NCBI RefSeq assembly: GCF_037975245.1
Contig: NC_092579.1
Span: 26,081,166-26,145,165 of the forward strand
DNA length: 64,000 bases
From: Apostichopus japonicus
Lineage: Eukaryota > Echinodermata > Holothuroidea > Aspidochirotida > Stichopodidae
Direction: 5' to 3'
Made by a program: the position numbers and the translations under genes. Below the pieces are notes generated by a model. That model saw only the letters and a program-made list of their open reading frames with translations. It had not been told where the DNA came from and did not search any database. This document shows, in pieces, positions 37,085 to 47,620 of the stretch; position 1 is the stretch's first letter; each line of letters opens with the position of its first letter.

Positions 37085-37260
37085 TTCTGTGGCAGGGGTG
37101 TTTGTGAGATAGCAGGTGACAAAGGAGGACGGAGTCTTCCAGGCCGCCGCCTTCATAATATCTTCCTGGGGAACCACGCCCTGGACGTGGCGTGGCCTCG
37201 GATGTCGTGCGCCCGGACGGGTTCCTCAGGCTGCGTGTGGGCACGTATTAGGTCGGCCAT
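37085..37260 (-). pseudogene. DIRS tyrosine recombinase C-terminal remnant
   Basis: Reading from 37260 the peptide includes VRAHDIRGHATSRA, which matches the H-x2-R catalytic block of DIRS-type tyrosine recombinases. After a one-base frame change the sequence reads VVPQEDIMKAAAWKTPSSF, then VTCYL, in line with the last helix that carries the nucleophilic tyrosine, and ends at a stop near 37085. The N-terminal two thirds are missing. Pieces of the catalytic centre survive, but no enzyme can be made. Confidence 0.8.
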
Positions 37261-38266
37261 CCACCGTGAAAAGTGGGATTGGCGTTGCCGCAGACGATCG
37301 GTCCAGGGCATAGTGTTTGAGGAGGTGCCGCTGGAGCGGCTGCATTCTGAGTCTGCACAGGTCCAGAAGGTCTATGAAGCTCGCCATCTTCCCCAACAGG
37401 CGCTGCCACGTGAGCGCTGGGGTATTCCGTTTGCCTAATATTTCTCTGACCGTGGCAACTAGGCTCGCCGTTCTTTCGGCCGTCGGGTAGACCATGCCGC
37501 GGACGAGGTCGAGACGGGCCCCTAAGTATATGATCGATTGAGCGGGCACGAGGCTGGATTTCTCGACGTTGATTAACCAGCCCAGTCTCGTCAGGAGGGA
37601 GACGGTGGCGTTTGTACTGGCGAGTGCTCCCTGCTGGGAGTTGCCGAGTACTATCCAATCGTCTAGGAAGGCGAACACCATTATCCCGTTTCGACGGAGG
37701 TGAGCCAGGACCGCCGTCGTTACCCTGGTGAAAACCCTGGGTGCCGTGGAGAGGCCAAATGGTAGCGCTGTGAAGCGGTAATCTATCGCTTTGTACCTGA
37801 ACGCGAGGAATCGCTGGTCCTCGCGTCGGATGGGAATATGTAGGTAGGCATCCTTTAGATCGACGGAGGATGCCCACATCCCTGGGCTCAGCAGGTGAAG
37901 GATTGATGTGAGGGTCTCCATCCTGAACCTCTCCGGTCGGACGAACCTCCTGTTGAGAGGTCTGAGGTTTAGGATGGGCCTCCAGGTCCCGTTCTTCTTC
38001 GGCGTGAGGAAGAACGAGGACCGGAAGAGGGGGCCGTCCGCATCTGCGGCGGTGACCCGCATAATGGCGCCTTTTGTGAGGAGACTGTTGATCTCGTCCT
38101 CTAGGGCGGCCCGCTTTTCGAATATCTCGGGTACTGGCGTGGTTGTTAAGAGGCCATCTTGTAGCTCCGTTTTACCACGTCCAGTACCCAGGCTCCTGGG
38201 TCGATTTCCTCCCAGTGAGCCCCAAAAACTCTTAATCGCCCCCCACCTTGGCCATGGGGTGGGCAT
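37226..38266 (-). pseudogene. DIRS reverse transcriptase, truncated before RNase H
   Basis: A 346-codon frame. Motifs by residue: TPKKNGTWRPILNLRPLN (88-105), palm motif A SVDLKDAYLHIPI (134-146), ALPFGLSTAPRVF (167-179), catalytic FLDD (200-203; F replaces the usual Y), then LGWLINVEKS and YLGARLD. The frame ends soon after MQPLQRHLL, where RNase H should begin, and abuts the recombinase remnant. The block usually just before RT (RVFGAHWEEIDPGAWVLDVV) lies in a different frame, with the switch near residue 40, so the copy also has a frameshift. The family enzyme copies element RNA into a single-stranded circular DNA intermediate. Confidence 0.9.
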
Positions 38267-38268
38267 CC

Positions 38269-40200
38269 CTAGGGCCGTTTACCGCGGCTGTGGCTTCCGC
38301 GGTATTGCGGGCGGTACGGCCTGTGTTCGGGCCGCGAAGGAGCAGATTGTTGCTGTGTTCGCGGGGCGCCCCGACTCTGACTGAAGCTGGATCTCGGTTG
38401 CTTAAAGCGGCTACTTTGTCGTGAGTCATATCGTGGGCGCGAGGATGAGGCCGAGCGGGACATGTGCTTGTCTGCCTCCCTCAGAGACTTCATTCTCTCT
38501 GCCTCCTCCCGGAGTTTCTCATCGAACTTGCCACCGAAGAGGTCACTGCCCAGGATTGGTAAGTTGCGGAACCCGTCCGCCGTGGATCTGGACGACCAAT
38601 TCAGGGAGTTCAAAACCAGGTCCTGGCGTGTCAAGGTGGCCTTAACCGAGACGCGGGCAAACTGGTCTAATACCATCCTGGAAATGGGTCCCAGGAGGGC
38701 AATGATGGCGGCGGTATCTTTACGGGAGATACCCGATTCCTGGGCTTGTTGGAACGATCTGTTCAACAGCTCGGCGACAAGCAATAAGGCCGACGAGTAC
38801 TTCATCCCCGCACGGGAGGCCCTATCTACGTCAAACAGGGAGGATTCTAGGGTCTGTGCACCCTTCTCCCTGAACTTGTCTTTGCCATCCAAAGCACCCG
38901 CCGACCGAAGTCTCTCCTTCACCTGAGGCGGGATTTGGGGCGGTGTAAAAAGACTTTCCCAGTCTTCATCGCCTACATGGAAAGTGCGATGGGCTGATCG
39001 CTGGAAGGCTGTCCAGCGTTTCGCCTGTGCCACCGCCTCGAACCGCTCTCTACATTCCACATCCACCGGGATGGAGGCTCGAGGCTTTTGGGCGGCAGCG
39101 TTCAATGTGAGTTTGGATGCCGGCCCCTCCTGGGCACGTGCATCCACCTTTTCCTCGAAGCCGAGGACTCTGCGGAGGACTGCCGTTGCCTTCTCAAAGG
39201 CTTCCGCCGAAATTTCTGTACCCCGTAGGGGTTCCTCGTCGTCCGCCTCGGAATCTCCACTGAGGAGGCGGGCACTAGCTACAATCGACAGAGCGTCGTC
39301 AGTTCTGGAGGAGGCGTCGTCCCAGGGATCCACCTGGGCCTCCTCAGGGGCGTGATCGTCCATAACCGGTGCTGGCGGTGGCGCCGGTTGTAGTGGAATG
39401 GACGGTGCCACCTGCTGTTCCGGGTCCTGTTGACTCGGCTTTTGTAGTAATTGTCCCAGGAGGTCTTTGACCTGGGAAAGGAGAGCCTGTCCCGAGTCTG
39501 GGGACTGTCTCCTATGGCGTTTCTTGGCTCTGTGCCGCCCAGAAGAATGTCCACTCGAGGACGAGGGCGACGAGCCAGACCTCGACCTGTGTCTAGGTCG
39601 CCGGTGTCTTTCCCGGCTCCTACCGCGACTGCGGCTGTGGGTACAGCTCCTACTTCGGCTTCGGCGCCGTTCCGTACTTTCCGGGGAAAATCCCGAGAAA
39701 TCTCTCCGGTTGTGGTCCCATGACCCCGGAGTAGACGTAAATAAGTCCGCCACCGCCTGCCTGCGGGGGCTTCTGGACTCCACATGACCTGATGTGGACG
39801 GACCCTCTTGGGGCCGCGGCCGTGGCTGTGCCGACGCCGCACGGGAATTAGCTCCATCTCGTATGGATACCCGTTCTTGGGGTGGGCTTGGGCCATCTCG
39901 TATGGCGCCCTCTGTTCCCCCATGTTCCCCATGTTTAGGGCTTATGCAATCTCGAATGGCCGCCTGGGGTTCCTTCGCCGGCGGTTTCTTCTTTCCCTGC
40001 TTTGAGGAAGCCGCCTTCTTTCTTTTCTCCTCGGCTTTATTCGCCAGCCAGGTACCGATCAAATCCCAGCGCTCCTGGATCCAGTCCTGGCAAATGGAGC
40101 AAGTCTGTTTGCTCCCGCATGGGCGTCACTTCGGACACAGATCGTGTTTGTCCCATGCCTTGAACGGACGGAACTGCTTGCAGGAACGGCAGTTTTCCAT
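38269..40200 (-). pseudogene. DIRS gag-like ORF1 with one in-frame stop
   Basis: From an ATG at 40198-40200 the frame reads a cysteine-rich head (MENCRSCKQF, then CSICQDWIQERWD) that may bind zinc. A TGA at 40126-40128 splits it, leaving a 597-codon open frame from 40062. That part has three IRDG-type repeats (residues ~36-71), an arginine/serine-rich stretch (~141-187, RSRSRS and SRSRGRSRERHRR) and a C-terminal block LFGGKFDEKLREEAERMKSL of the kind kept in DIRS gag proteins. It ends RGSHSRGKRP, with a nucleic-acid-binding character. The role is inferred to be packaging of element RNA. The TGA probably arose from a cysteine codon in a CPxC context. Confidence 0.85.
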
Positions 40201-40714
40201 CCTCGGAAAAATCTCGAACAATTTTTTTTTTGGAAAATTTTTGAGAAATCCACGAAACTCGAAGCTGTGAAACTAAAATAGAAACAGCACGGAAACCTAA
40301 TGAAATTCGTATCTAGACCAGTATGAAAGAATAAACAAGGCAGTTACTTGACTGCAAAATGATAACGTACACGATTGCTGTACGTGAACAGTACGAAAGA
40401 ACTAAACAAAGCAGTTACTTGACTGTAAGTGTGACAACGTACACGACTGCTGTACGTGAAAGTAAACAAACGCTAGGACAACGCTACACTAAAGTGCGGG
40501 CCTAGCCACTCTACGTGAACCACGTTCACGAGGCAATCAAAAACGTTCGAAAATCACGAAAAATAAAACGTTTTAAAAGACAAGAAGCAGTTCAAACGTG
40601 CAGGACGTTGAACAGATGAAAAAGAACTACAAAAACAATGATAATATTATACGAAGTGATTGAAATCTTAAGCTTTATTAAGAGCAATGAAAGAGCGATA
40701 CTTGCGCAAAAGGC
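40201..40714. other. DIRS 5' leader with short repeats
   Basis: Leader between the terminal repeat and gag. It includes two related ~70-bp units holding GTACACGATTGCTGTACGTG and GTACACGACTGCTGTACGTG (about 40367-40460), each with AGCAGTTACTTGACTG-like upstream sequence, plus an ACGTGAACCACGTTCACG palindrome near 40515. These could be promoter or replication-related elements, but that is inference. Confidence 0.6.
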
Positions 40715-40829
40715 TGGCAATTACGGAAGGGAGATGGCCACACTCACATACAGACAATTGCCAGATGCTAGAGCGAGGTTAATACGGTAATGCATAGGTT
40801 ATATGAGGTGAGGGAGTACGCGCTGTGAA
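40715..40829. repeat. DIRS terminal repeat (right in window; 5' end of element)
   Basis: Starts TGGCAATTACGGAAGGGAGA and ends GGGAGTACGCGCTGTGAA. It is the inverse of 36490-36584 with few differences and matches the solitary copy at 17334-17449. The TTT that follows (40830-40832) equals the three bases before the other end (36445-36447). Confidence 0.92.
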
Positions 40830-40849
40830 TTTGGTGATTTACACGTATC

Positions 40850-41276
40850 TTCTCTAACAGTTGAGCTTAGGTAAGCAATAAAATTCATGGGTAGTTGCAA
40901 GATGCCCCTCCTGTTCAGATGTATGCCATCACGTGAAATATGTGATCATTTTAAACTGGAATTGTCTATTTATAAATGAAGAATTGTGTTCATGACAAAA
41001 TTGCTTAGTGTTGTCATTAATGTGGCATATCTGAACATCAGTGTGGAAACAGTCAGTTTCTGTTGCCAGTCAGACCTGAAAAAAGCCACTCTCACTCCAC
41101 GACAAGGGATTTAATGGTAGAATCAAGTTCTGAAAGAAGATTGATGATCTCGCTGGTGTTATGCATAATAATGTTGTTAGTTCCACAATGAACGATGATG
41201 ACTACTGGCTGTTCTTCACCAATTAGAAGTGGAACAAACTGAATAAGTTTGCTTCCCTTTGGGAGATATAGCAAAG
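40850..41276 (-). pseudogene. Non-LTR ORF1 remnant with SGNH-esterase motifs
   Basis: Two blocks identify an SGNH/GDSL-type esterase as found in ORF1 of L2/CR1-group elements: VVIIVHCGTNNI (near 41200) and RDGIHLNRRGILQLP (about 40895-40934), the latter carrying the catalytic Asp and His. A stop and frame changes separate them. The N-terminal GDS block with the nucleophilic serine is absent, so the domain is 5'-truncated. The DIRS element lies about 20 nt beyond 40850, near the predicted end of ORF1. Confidence 0.8.
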
Positions 41277-41295
41277 AGTTACTTTTTGCCTTTAT

Positions 41296-42524
41296 ATGTG
41301 ACCTTAGAGGTTTTGATCTAAAGTTCCATAGGACATATGAGGCAGCTTCCTACCAAGAAGAAAATTGGCCCAGCCATTCAGAAAGAATATTGACACAAAA
41401 CTGTACATACAACAAACACACCTAACACACACACATCCTACAACACACACAGACAGCTGTTTAACCCTAGCTCTCCTAGGTATGGAATTCCTGTTGTCCA
41501 CAGTTACTGTACCATGGGTGAATCCCACAACACCCCCTCCACCTCCGCCTCTCCCCCCTCGCCCACATCCTTGGGATCATGATTATTATTTGTTACCATG
41601 GCATCTGTTGCTATGGTGCTGAAACAGTCATAATAGTTTCCTATAACCAACAGACAACAATATCTCATCACTCCCTATAGGAGCAATCAGGTAATAGTAC
41701 ATCTGGTTCAAAAATGCTTGTGTTAGTCCGCGTGTTTGTGTGACAGTATTCTCAGCAGGGACCTGCACAAATGCACTTGTCTTTATATAGCTCCTGATTA
41801 ACACTCTAATTAGCTACCCGTAACATGCTGCATCTATGCAAGAGCCCTGCACACAGACGATTTTTTTAGTATTCCCTGAGTCTCTGAGATACAGAAATAA
41901 CCTCATCTTCACCTTTTATCCTTGGTTGTTGCCAGTGCAGCAAATATAGCTAGCTATTCATTATTTTATTTCAAGTTTCTTCCCAAAACCTCTTCAGTAG
42001 CTCATATTGCTATAGATGTAAACTATTAGACCGTTCCCACGAATGCGGACTTGCTTCAAGCATGCATAGGTAGAGCTAAAATTAAAACTGCAGATAAGCC
42101 CTGCAATTTAAACCTGCATTTCAACAAGTTAACTCAAGGCATAGCTGCATGATTGGGAAACCTTGGGAAACGTCCAAATCAGGTTCACGGGAAATATATC
42201 GCTATTTTATACTGAACATATTCTCAGTATCACTTTATAGGCACTGTTCTTCTGTTCATTATAAGGGCATAGTTTTAAGGGGGTATTCAATGTGATCAGC
42301 ATAGCATCCGATTTCTGTCGGAAAAAAAAAAACTTATTTCAACTACCAGTTTAATGATTGCAAGTGTGGGCAAAGGATTAGGCATTTACTGTATTTGTAT
42401 GACTACGTGTTCGGCGAAAATGTTCAATGTAAGACAGTCTGGACGAAGCTAAAAAATCGCGGCAAATCCACGATCTTGCAGAGAATATAGTTACACAATT
42501 GTAACAGATTATTCCATCAGAAAA
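41296..42524. other. Unassigned stretch with a CA-rich patch
   Basis: A CA-rich patch (CACACACACATCC, CACACACAGACAG) at about 41425-41455 and a C-rich patch at about 41530-41570. Several overlapping frames here are low complexity (CVVGCVCVRCVCC, PPPPPPLPPRP) and not genes. The rest is AT-rich. Confidence 0.45.
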
Positions 42525-42692
42525 TACGAGCAGCGATCGACAGCTAGGCAGAGAGTCTGTTCGGCATGTGCATACATTATCCAAGCAGCGCACACCTACT
42601 ATTTTCTACGAGCAGCGATTGACAGCTAGGCAGTGAGTGTTTTTGGCATGTGCATACATCATCCAAAGCAGTGCACATGTACTATTTTCTAC
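42525..42692. repeat. 82-bp tandem duplication
   Basis: Two ~82-bp copies starting TACGAGCAGCGATCGACAGC and TACGAGCAGCGATTGACAGC. Both contain GGCATGTGCATACAT and end CTATTTTCTAC. They differ by several substitutions and one or two small indels, so the duplication is older than that at 5341. Confidence 0.9.
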
Positions 42693-43015
42693 CAGGACTT
42701 TCCCGATACAGCCGACGTTTACCAGCTTTGAAAAAGTCAATGCATTGCGCAAGGAAATCATTGATCTGTCTGGAAAGCAATATTTTGGGTGGTACGACTT
42801 GTAGCGGGCTTACGTAAACAAATCCTTCAAGTAAAAAAATCATTCATAGTTTCCAAACTGAAAGCAAATAAAATGGAAAACATAACAATAATAGTATTAT
42901 TCTAGCAGAGATTCCGACTTTGTGTGCGTACTTGTTCCAACAACTCTGGAGGAAAAATGTTTGCACACTTTACCCAAAAGAAATATTTAACCCCTAACAC
43001 GAAATAGTTGGGCTC
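42693..43015. other. Unassigned non-coding stretch
   Basis: About 320 bp; nothing recognised. Confidence 0.3.
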
Positions 43016-43150
43016 GAGATGACTCCACTTCAGAAGGAACTTCATTGGCTCCCTATAAGCTACAGAATTCAGTATAAACTACTTCTTCTCACCTTTTGTG
43101 CTCATCATCTGGAACAGCCTGTGTACCTGTCGCAACTTCTCTTTAGTAGT
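43016..43150 (+). mobile_element. Fragment of the same non-LTR family, opposite strand
   Basis: Encodes LQKELHWLPISYRIQYKLLL, then LTFCAHHLEQPVYLSQLL. It aligns at near-identity with the reverse complement of about 33640-33770, in the RT C-terminal region of the element at 33335-41295. Only a few bases differ across ~130 bp, so both copies come from the same young family. Flanking sequence is unrelated: a short internal fragment, with neither a 3' tail nor a 5' end. Confidence 0.9.
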
Positions 43151-46089
43151 ATTACAGTGTTCTTTACTTACTCCATTAATCTTAACTGTGAAACGTTAAG
43201 TCGTTCATTTACATCTTTGATTGTATTGGCCTAGAAGTTGGTAATCATGCATTACACTAAATCATACTTTAGGCCAGTTCCATGAAAATGATGAAATAAT
43301 CAGTAATCGGTAATCCGCATCATCCGATTGTCACAGGAATTAATCGGTAAAACCGATTGTCATATAATTGGTCGAACACTATGAATAAGTGTGTTGATGA
43401 TTACATATGGTAGCATTGGTAGGTATACACATAAGCATTTAAACAAAAAGTTGCCCTGAACAGGACAAATTTAAAGAACTTAGGGTCTTCTGTGATCTAC
43501 TTTGTCTGATAAACCAAAACTTTACATGTAATAAAATATATTTGGGGCAAAGTTATAAATATGTATTCACCTGTCTACTACTTTTCAAAGGCAGTTTGGG
43601 AACATATTAAGAAATGTGTTCTTGAGATGACAGTTTAACTTTGTTTTCATATGCTGATAAAGTTGTGATGTCTGCCTATATGCATTAATGTATAGTAAGG
43701 AATGCCATAAGGCATGCATACTATAAAAAAAACACATTTAAAAACCTGTACCAAAATTTCACACTTCCCAATTTGGGTCATTCCCCTAGGTATCAGTATA
43801 AATGTTTCTTGAACATGTGACTGTGCATAGGCATTTAGGCTCTGTGTTTGTACAATCATAAACACAATGGAAAATGTATGACCAATACGATACCAGTAGA
43901 TGAAACAGAAGATGAAAATCATGTCAAGAATATCTGTTTATAAACTTTGTAAATGATAAATGGTACCACGTGGGGGTGGGAGGTGTGTGTGTGTGGGGGG
44001 AGGGGGGTGAGAAGCAGAAGCGGGGTGCATGGTGCTAACAAGTAACCACATTCTGTAAGTTAGGTAGAACAGTGTGCATATATGTTAAATTGATCAAAAC
44101 AGTCTCAGACAGGTAACAACTTTACAGGACAACAAGGGCTAATGTTTGGGTAACCTAAAATTTCCAAACTCTGCAGAGGGGAAGATTCCCATCTTTCAAT
44201 TCTAGAATTTTAAAATATTGCAAAATAAGATGAATGTGTGGTGAGTAGTCAGAGAATAGAGATGGCTTTCTTCTTCTGTAGAGTAAAGAGCCTGTGAATG
44301 GATGTTGTATGGGTTATTAACCCCATACCAATGTTAAATAAGTGAGGGTAGATATGAAGTGAATAAAAGAGTGAGATAAGGACCAAATCAGGTACAAGAT
44401 TATTTATTTTGCTAAAAGACTTTAAATAGTTTATGCCCACCTTACCACATACTGCATTAATTATGAGCTACGATGTCAAGATTGATAAGAAAAAAGATGT
44501 ATCACATCATTAGAGTTTTTCACACTTTGAGTGACCGGTTTGATTGATGAAGCATTACATGATAGCAGGTAACTTGCTACCAGAGAAATCATCTTCTCAA
44601 GGTCTACTCATTAGTGCGTAGAACATAAAGTACAGCTTAAATCTGTTGGAATCATTATTTAAGTGAGCAATAAAATCAACCTGCAGGTTTGTATCAAGTT
44701 CACATGATTGAGCAAACAGTCATGCATAGCCATGAAGAATCAGGGAATGATAAAATACCATCATAGGAATCATGTCGAGCGTATATTCTAAACCTCATCT
44801 AATCAATTAGAAGTAGCCTAATAAGCCACACACAGAAACTACTCTGAAAAATTAAAATAATATTCAGAGATTCACTGAACTTTCATAAATCAAGCTTTAT
44901 CTATCATAACATGTGGTTACTTGCAAAACAACTCATAATTCATACTTCAGTTCTGTTTATCTTTTGGTAAGTGGATCTTTTTGTATTAGGCAAAGTCTTG
45001 TGATAACAAGACACATACACTGTTCTATTTGTCCTGGTAGATACATATATTTAAAATTACAGTAATAAATTTCTGTACCGCCAGAAAAATTGAAATTACT
45101 TATTATTACATATATACTGTACACTATTGGTGGGATTGAGACTGTATTATAAACATTCCCTGTCAACGTTTCTGTGAGGAATACATTTATACGCACTTGC
45201 CCGAACATAGCATAGACGTTTTCAATGTATGCTTTCAATCATCTACATTCTTCTAGTTTCAAGGCCATTTCTCTATTTTTTGGTGTGTGTGTGTTTAAGT
45301 TCAATCACAAATTGCAGTTACTAGTAACTACAAGATCACAGTAGCACCATTATACAATGAATGACAGTATCTGAAAGTTTCCAGCTTAACTACGCTTAAC
45401 TATGAATGCATCTAATGGTCTCTCTCATGAGCTGAGCAGAGCTTTTCCATTTTGGTTTCAAGAAGTAGTTATTATCAAAGTGCAACAAATTACAGATTAT
45501 GCAAACAGAGCATTTTGGAATTCATTTTGGATTGTCATCATCTGTTACACACACACATGCACGCAAACACACAGAACAAAAAACAATGCAAGCACTGCAG
45601 GGATGATGCCATGTCTATGGAACCAGTATGCCAAACTTCATGGGGAATCTATACAAAAACCTTTAAGATCTGAAAATGAAGTTTGAAAATATGGTCTGAA
45701 TAAGATCCAATCTGCTAATAGACAATCCCTTTAAATTTAATAATGACTGAAATTTCAATACTGTTTTGATGGGTGTCCTGCCTTGTATGAGGAAGTTCTT
45801 TATCACAAAGATACAGTATGTATGATAAAACTATAAGCTATGTATCCATTCATTTTAAGTGGGCCCCTTGGCCACTGTAACACTTGTTTGTCAAACAGGA
45901 GTGATAACCCTGTCCCCTGTCTCTTAGGATCAGTAAAAACACCTTTCAATGGGAGGGAAATATCCTTGTAGTGGATAAAAGTGGTTTCCTAAAGGGAATG
46001 GTGTTCTCTCTATGAGGAACCTTCATGTAGTTATATGATAATATTATAATAATAATAGATATAATAATATGATTTCAAGCACATTGCAT
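43151..46089. other. Unassigned stretch with a G-rich tract and a MITE end
   Basis: A G-rich tract at about 43971-44012 (GTGGGGGTGGGAGG, a GT run, GGGGGGAGGGGGG) may form G-quadruplexes. AGACAATCCCTTTAA near 45720 resembles the end of the 13.5-kb TTAA MITE without a partner. ATAATAATA-type simple sequence lies at about 46040-46070. Other open frames of 63-94 codons are not recognised. Confidence 0.4.
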
Positions 46090-46570
46090 TAAAAGATTTT
46101 CAAGTTTTTACCTCTGTTGAACTAAATGAACTGTGACCCCTTCAGAAAACAATAGGGTTCATGTATTCAATAAGGTGGATCCACACACTATGTGGAAATT
46201 GTATTCACTACTGCAGGCTTAGTCATACCAAGGAGGTTGTATGAAGTTCATCCAAGCTTCACTTTGTGAATCACAGTGTTAACAAGGTTTTCAAACATTG
46301 ATCTATGTTGACCTCAAATGAACTTTAAACTCCATCAATTTCCATACCATGCCTTGTACCTAACAGGGTACATCGTCACACCAAGTATGAAGCTCATCAA
46401 AGCTTCCCTTATTGAGTTATGGTGTTTACAAGGTTTCTAGACTTTGGCAGCTATTGACCTCAAATGACCTTTGACCTCCACCAATTTCAATAGGCATTAA
46501 GGCATTAAGGTGCATCTGCATACAAAATATCAAGTTTATAGTTTTAGTTATCATGTTTACAAGCCAAAGC
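46090..46570. repeat. Dispersed TGACCT-rich repeat, fourth locus
   Basis: About three units of the family seen at 2840-3745, with CCAAGTATGAAGCTCATC, GAGTTATGGTGTTTACAAGG and CCTCAAATGACC blocks. At 46455-46477 three TGACCT half-sites follow each other with spacings of four and one bases, matching DR4 and DR1 nuclear-receptor geometries exactly. The block ends in a CA-rich run. Confidence 0.75.
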
Positions 46571-47620
46571 GTCAAACACACACCCACAGGCACCCACACA
46601 CACCATCACCCATTGCAAATATTCCATTGCCTTCAGCAAGCCATTAAAAACTAAAAGGAAATTCAATTCCATGCAACATTTCAAAATACCAATCAAAACA
46701 CTATTGGGATAATGTAAATGGTTTTATCTTCATAGATTTTTTTTTTCTCCAACCAAATAATAATAATTTCTTGAAAAGATGATGAAAAGTATTTCAGTCA
46801 CTTGAGACAGCAAGTGCTCTACAAGCCACAGTCTAATCAACTTTAACTGTATATCTGAAGAAAGCTTCCCCTTGTAAAGCAAAAAAATTAAGTTGGTGAA
46901 GAAAAGAAAAAAGTATTTTTGGTTTCACCAGATACATCCAGCCCTTTGACCTGCAAATGAATACAACTAACAAAATGCGGTCATGTTTGAACACCTGTAG
47001 ATCAACCCTAAAGAAGTATGGCAATAAGGTCGATAAAAAGACGGTCTCCAAAATTTAGGCAGGAAGATAATACAATTTACTGTGCAAGTGCATCTAATGA
47101 ACCAAACTGAGTTTGAGTCATGCCATGTCATGGCCACGTGATAATGAAATATAAATCACCCTTGTTTTCTTTCTGGAAGCTAAAATCTGCTCTTAAAATG
47201 AAAAAGACCATGTTGAGTAATCTTGTTATCACAGAGCAACACCCTTGGGTATGGATATACCACTGGAAGACATTTCTGTTAATTTTCAGTTAGCAAGGCA
47301 TAAAGAGACACTTGGCATATGACAAGAGAGGAAAGGATGAAACTTGCTTTACTGGATTAGAACAAAAACTCTGCTTGATAAATTCAATTGTCTGGGACAC
47401 TCTGCTAATGTTGTTTTGTTTTGTCTTCTTTTCCATATGGATAACCATTGGACTAAAGAAGTACATAAGAATAATATAAAAAAAAAAAGTAGCAAATAAA
47501 AGTCTCACAAGCCATAAAAAAAACAATGATGGTTCAGCTACGAAATGTTTTGGTAATCAAGTACAGATAAAGTTGCGACATGAGAAAAACAATTACATGG
47601 CCACAGTGACTTGTAAAACC
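46571..47620. other. Unassigned non-coding stretch
   Basis: AT-rich sequence. The minus-strand frames at 46833-47051 and 47290-47526 resemble no known proteins. Confidence 0.35.

Larger units (their letters stand above)
36448..40829 (-). mobile_element. DIRS1-like tyrosine-recombinase retrotransposon, internally deleted
   Basis: A 4.38-kb element inserted into the non-LTR copy. Order on the minus strand: terminal repeat (40829-40715), gag-like ORF (40200-38269), RT ORF (38266-37226), recombinase C-terminal remnant (37260-37085), internal complementary region (37019-36922), a ~340-bp spacer, and the other terminal repeat (36584-36448). The ITR-plus-internal-complementary-region layout is the signature of DIRS1-type elements. 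Unlike LTR elements there is no target duplication, only a shared TTT at the borders. RNase H, any methyltransferase-like domain and most of the recombinase are missing, through a deletion joined near 37250. GC content is clearly higher than in the flanks. Confidence 0.92.
33335..41295 (-). mobile_element. L2/CR1-like non-LTR retrotransposon, split by a DIRS insertion
   Basis: The element reads right to left: an SGNH-esterase ORF1 remnant (41274-40850), AP endonuclease (36441-35266), reverse transcriptase (35084-33640), then a 3' end. The 3' terminus, on the minus strand, carries TTGAGCAGTGACTTTTGTCT, then GGCGCTATATAAG and an (ATT)-like tail near 33335. GCGCTATATAAG followed by a short-unit tail is common at the 3' ends of animal L2/CR1-group elements. 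It is interrupted by the DIRS element at 36448-40829. The 5' end seems truncated near 41295 because the esterase GDS block is missing. Multiple stops and frameshifts make it inactive. Clade assignment rests on the esterase, endonuclease and YADD-type RT combination and is approximate. Confidence 0.85.

Noticed and set aside
38462-39355. Plus-strand ORFs of 120-158 codons across 37.9-40.3 kb
   Set aside because: They are antisense shadows of the DIRS gag and RT frames, whose minus-strand products have clear family motifs.
36448-40829. Ty3/Gypsy or Ngaro/PAT-type element
   Set aside because: Inverted terminal repeats plus an internal complementary region, FLDD-type DIRS RT motifs and a recombinase HxxR remnant fit the DIRS1 type. 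No integrase, protease or split direct repeats were seen.
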